Shown here: one piece after another, positions 62,656 to 64,000 of the stretch
Layout: each line of letters starts with the position of its first letter
How positions within the stretch are numbered: position 1 is the stretch's first letter
The notes under the pieces: generated by a model
Told to the model about the DNA's origin: nothing
What the model saw: the letters and a program-made list of their open reading frames with translations, nothing else
The model's database searches: none
DNA from: Clostridia bacterium
Lineage (GTDB): Bacteria > Bacillota > Clostridia > Oscillospirales > Acutalibacteraceae
Length of the DNA: 64,000 nt
NCBI GenBank assembly: GCA_017438845.1
Contig: JAFRUO010000025.1
Coordinates: 1 to 64,000, forward strand
Reading direction: 5' to 3'
Position numbers and translations under genes: made by a program

Positions 62656-62709
62656 AGAACATTTGTTCGCACGTGAGGAGATTATATCATTTGTTATTCA
62701 ATTTGTAAA
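62656..62709 (-). promoter_or_regulatory. Promoter and LexA box in front of the helix-turn-helix pseudogene
   Basis: Minus strand TTTACA (62709-62704), 17-base spacer, TATAAT (62686-62681), and the LexA box CGAACAAATGTTCT (62669-62656), identical in all 14 bases to the box at 46594-46607. An outer CCTCAC/GTGAGG inverted repeat surrounds the box. Confidence 0.8.
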
Positions 62710-62851
62710 ACGGATTTGAGGATGTTAAGTACACATAATGGGACTGAGTAAGTATAATGAAACTAAATGCTTAGCATAACTTTTGGCAACAGTATATTGA
62801 TTCCATAAGTTTTTTAGCAATTTGTAAATCAAAATAATGATGAGTTTGATA

Positions 62852-62886
62852 ATAACAAGCACCGCTTTGTAGCGGTGCTTGTTATT
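62852..62886 (-). terminator. Terminator after the DUF2075 gene
   Basis: AATAACAAGCACCGCT / AGCGGTGCTTGTTATT, a 16-bp inverted repeat (62851-62866 with 62871-62886), just past the DUF2075 gene stop. The rest of 62637-62888 is AT-rich with only the promoter noted. Confidence 0.75.
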
Positions 62887-62888
62887 GT

Positions 62889-64000
62889 TTATATCTCTTC
62901 AATTCCCAAGCTCTTTAAGTAATTATATGTTCCATTATAATACTCAGGAAGGCGGGTGCTGTCCTCCCAGAATCCACTTGGGGTTTTATTCGGATTTCCT
63001 TCTGGCACGCATATAATCATGCCAACTCTAGCTCGTGTTAGTAAAACGCGATATGCATTAAGCATGTATTTCATTTGATCTTGCTTATTATCAGTATCGC
63101 CAATTAGCTTTTTCCACTGTGTCTGACCATTAAAATGATAGAATTGCCATTCTCCATTTTCACATCTCATATCTGCATCCCATAACAAACATGTATAATC
63201 AAGCTCCAATCCTTGAACTTGAATCTCTGTGGCTGCATCTTCTAAATAATTTGATGACCTTGTATCGGTTTTATCTTCTAAGAACCAGTGAACTGCATTT
63301 GCATCGCCTGATGGTAGAATATGAACTGCAAGCGGCTTAAATCTTGCGGATTCTTTTGTTACCAAAACACCAGTACGTTCCGTTCCTCTTACCTTATCAT
63401 GAAGCCATCTTCTTGCTTTATTCATATCCCTTGTTAGCACTAAGGGATACTTATCTTTTATCTCTTCATATATCGAGGATGCGCTTTCATCAAAGGTCAA
63501 TAACGCATGAACAAAAGCAGAAAGCTTTTCAGCTCTGTATGATCTTAAAGAAACACCGAGATGCAAATCTTCAGAATAAGTAACATTGTTGTTATCCTTC
63601 AACAACTCGTTTACTCTGCTTTCTGCATATTCAGCTTCTGTCAATTTGGGCGAAATAAATACTTTCCAATGCGGATAGTTATCGTTAATCGCAGCAATCC
63701 ATTCAGATATTCCAGCTTCACCTGTATTTATTTCCTGTCCGCCTCCGACAAGGCAAACAATTGTAGCCCAGTCTTCTCTTTGATCAAGAGACCAAATCAA
63801 AAATGCGGCCTCTGACATTGGAAAGTTCGGAACTTTAAGCTTGTTACCATATGTTCCGCCTCTTTTAAGATATTCGGCAAGCCTTTTGTGAGTCCAAGAA
63901 CGTTGAGCCTCGTCAAAAATTGCAACATGTTCGACTTCACCATATCCTGCTTTTTCTTGCTTTTCAGCTTTTTCATGATCAATTTCAAGAATTCCATTCT
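62889..64000 (-). CDS. DUF2075 helicase-like ATPase, partial at 5' end
   Basis: At least 370 residues run off the right edge; the frame is open through 64000 with no convincing start. The segment HVAIFDEAQRSWTHKRLAEY carries a Walker B-type DEAQ motif (about 35 residues in), and NYPHWKVFISPKLTEAEY follows. The C-terminal LNAYRVLLTRARVGMIICVP block is like UvrD-type helicase motif VI. The family (DUF2075) is found in helicase-like proteins of phage-defence and mobile-element genes. The first ATG, at 63818, is internal. AT-rich. Confidence 0.82.
   Translation of the reverse strand, partial: NGILEIDHEKAEKQEKAGYGEVEHVAIFDEAQRSWTHKRLAEYLKRGGTYGNKLKVPNFPMSEAAFLIWSLDQREDWATIVCLVGGGQEINTGEAGISEWIAAINDNYPHWKVFISPKLTEAEYAESRVNELLKDNNNVTYSEDLHLGVSLRSYRAEKLSAFVHALLTFDESASSIYEEIKDKYPLVLTRDMNKARRWLHDKVRGTERTGVLVTKESARFKPLAVHILPSGDANAVHWFLEDKTDTRSSNYLEDAATEIQVQGLELDYTCLLWDADMRCENGEWQFYHFNGQTQWKKLIGDTDNKQDQMKYMLNAYRVLLTRARVGMIICVPEGNPNKTPSGFWEDSTRLPEYYNGTYNYLKSLGIEEI

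Overview
The window looks like chromosome of a low-to-medium-GC anaerobic Firmicute of the Clostridia, most likely a gut member of the Oscillospirales/Ruminococcaceae. Pointers are the strong Shine-Dalgarno sequences, TTGACA/TATAAT promoters, S-layer-homology (SLH) surface proteins, a T-box in front of thrS, an agr quorum-sensing locus, a YlmC/YmxH protein, LexA boxes of the Bacillus/Clostridium type, and many plant or mucin glycan enzymes with no respiratory genes. The placement is inferred from gene content only.

Region 1 (1-6.8 kb) is an ammonium-assimilation block. A minus-strand operon gdhA - 51-codon ORF - pyrG - dapL - asnA (running off the left edge) faces glnA and an ANTAR-domain antiterminator on the plus strand. 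Four RNA elements, each a hexaloop hairpin with A at loop position 1 and G at position 4 overlapping the 5' arm of a terminator, sit before glnA, twice before gdhA and between gdhA and the 51-codon ORF. The ANTAR protein encoded after glnA is the obvious candidate to read them.

Region 2 (6.9-10.5 kb) holds a GH30 glycosidase and a sugar transporter, followed by a 430-bp field of palindromic intergenic repeats. Region 3 (11-16.3 kb) is a minus-strand operon: ribbon-helix-helix regulator, SPFH/band-7 protein with zinc ribbons, two membrane proteins, a zinc-ribbon/TIR protein, then an acetyltransferase. It is a candidate membrane-linked defence or stress system.

Region 4 (16.4-30.4 kb) is catabolic: two zinc dehydrogenases, an amidohydrolase, a NapH-like ferredoxin membrane protein, an iron alcohol dehydrogenase, a sulfatase with its radical-SAM activator and a TauE-type exporter, a transporter with a GH127 arabinofuranosidase, and a lipoprotein hydrolase. 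Region 5 (30.5-41.4 kb) has a MacB/FtsX-type ABC exporter behind a palindromic operator, a sugar kinase/GH4 pair, and an operon of membrane esterase, SLH-anchored nuclease and GH43 enzyme.

Region 6 (41.5-49.1 kb) is the genome-defence and repair stretch: a reverse transcriptase preceded by a multi-hairpin RNA closed by a perfect 12-bp helix, an AT-rich DpnII-type restriction-modification system whose first methyltransferase carries an N-terminal helix-turn-helix, and a LexA-controlled Y-family polymerase cassette. Region 7 (49.1-61.5 kb) has a phosphoesterase, thrS with T-box, MATE pump, leucine-rich SLH protein, GH36 alpha-galactosidase and a complete agr locus (agrC, agrA, an XRE regulator, agrD, agrB). 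Its AgrD has no cysteine in the expected autoinducer core. Region 8 (61.6-64 kb) is an integration-prone edge: a tRNA-Gln copy broken by a ~48-nt insertion, an intact tRNA-Gln, tRNA-derived hairpins, a nonsense-mutated helix-turn-helix gene behind a second LexA box, and a truncated DUF2075 helicase-like gene.
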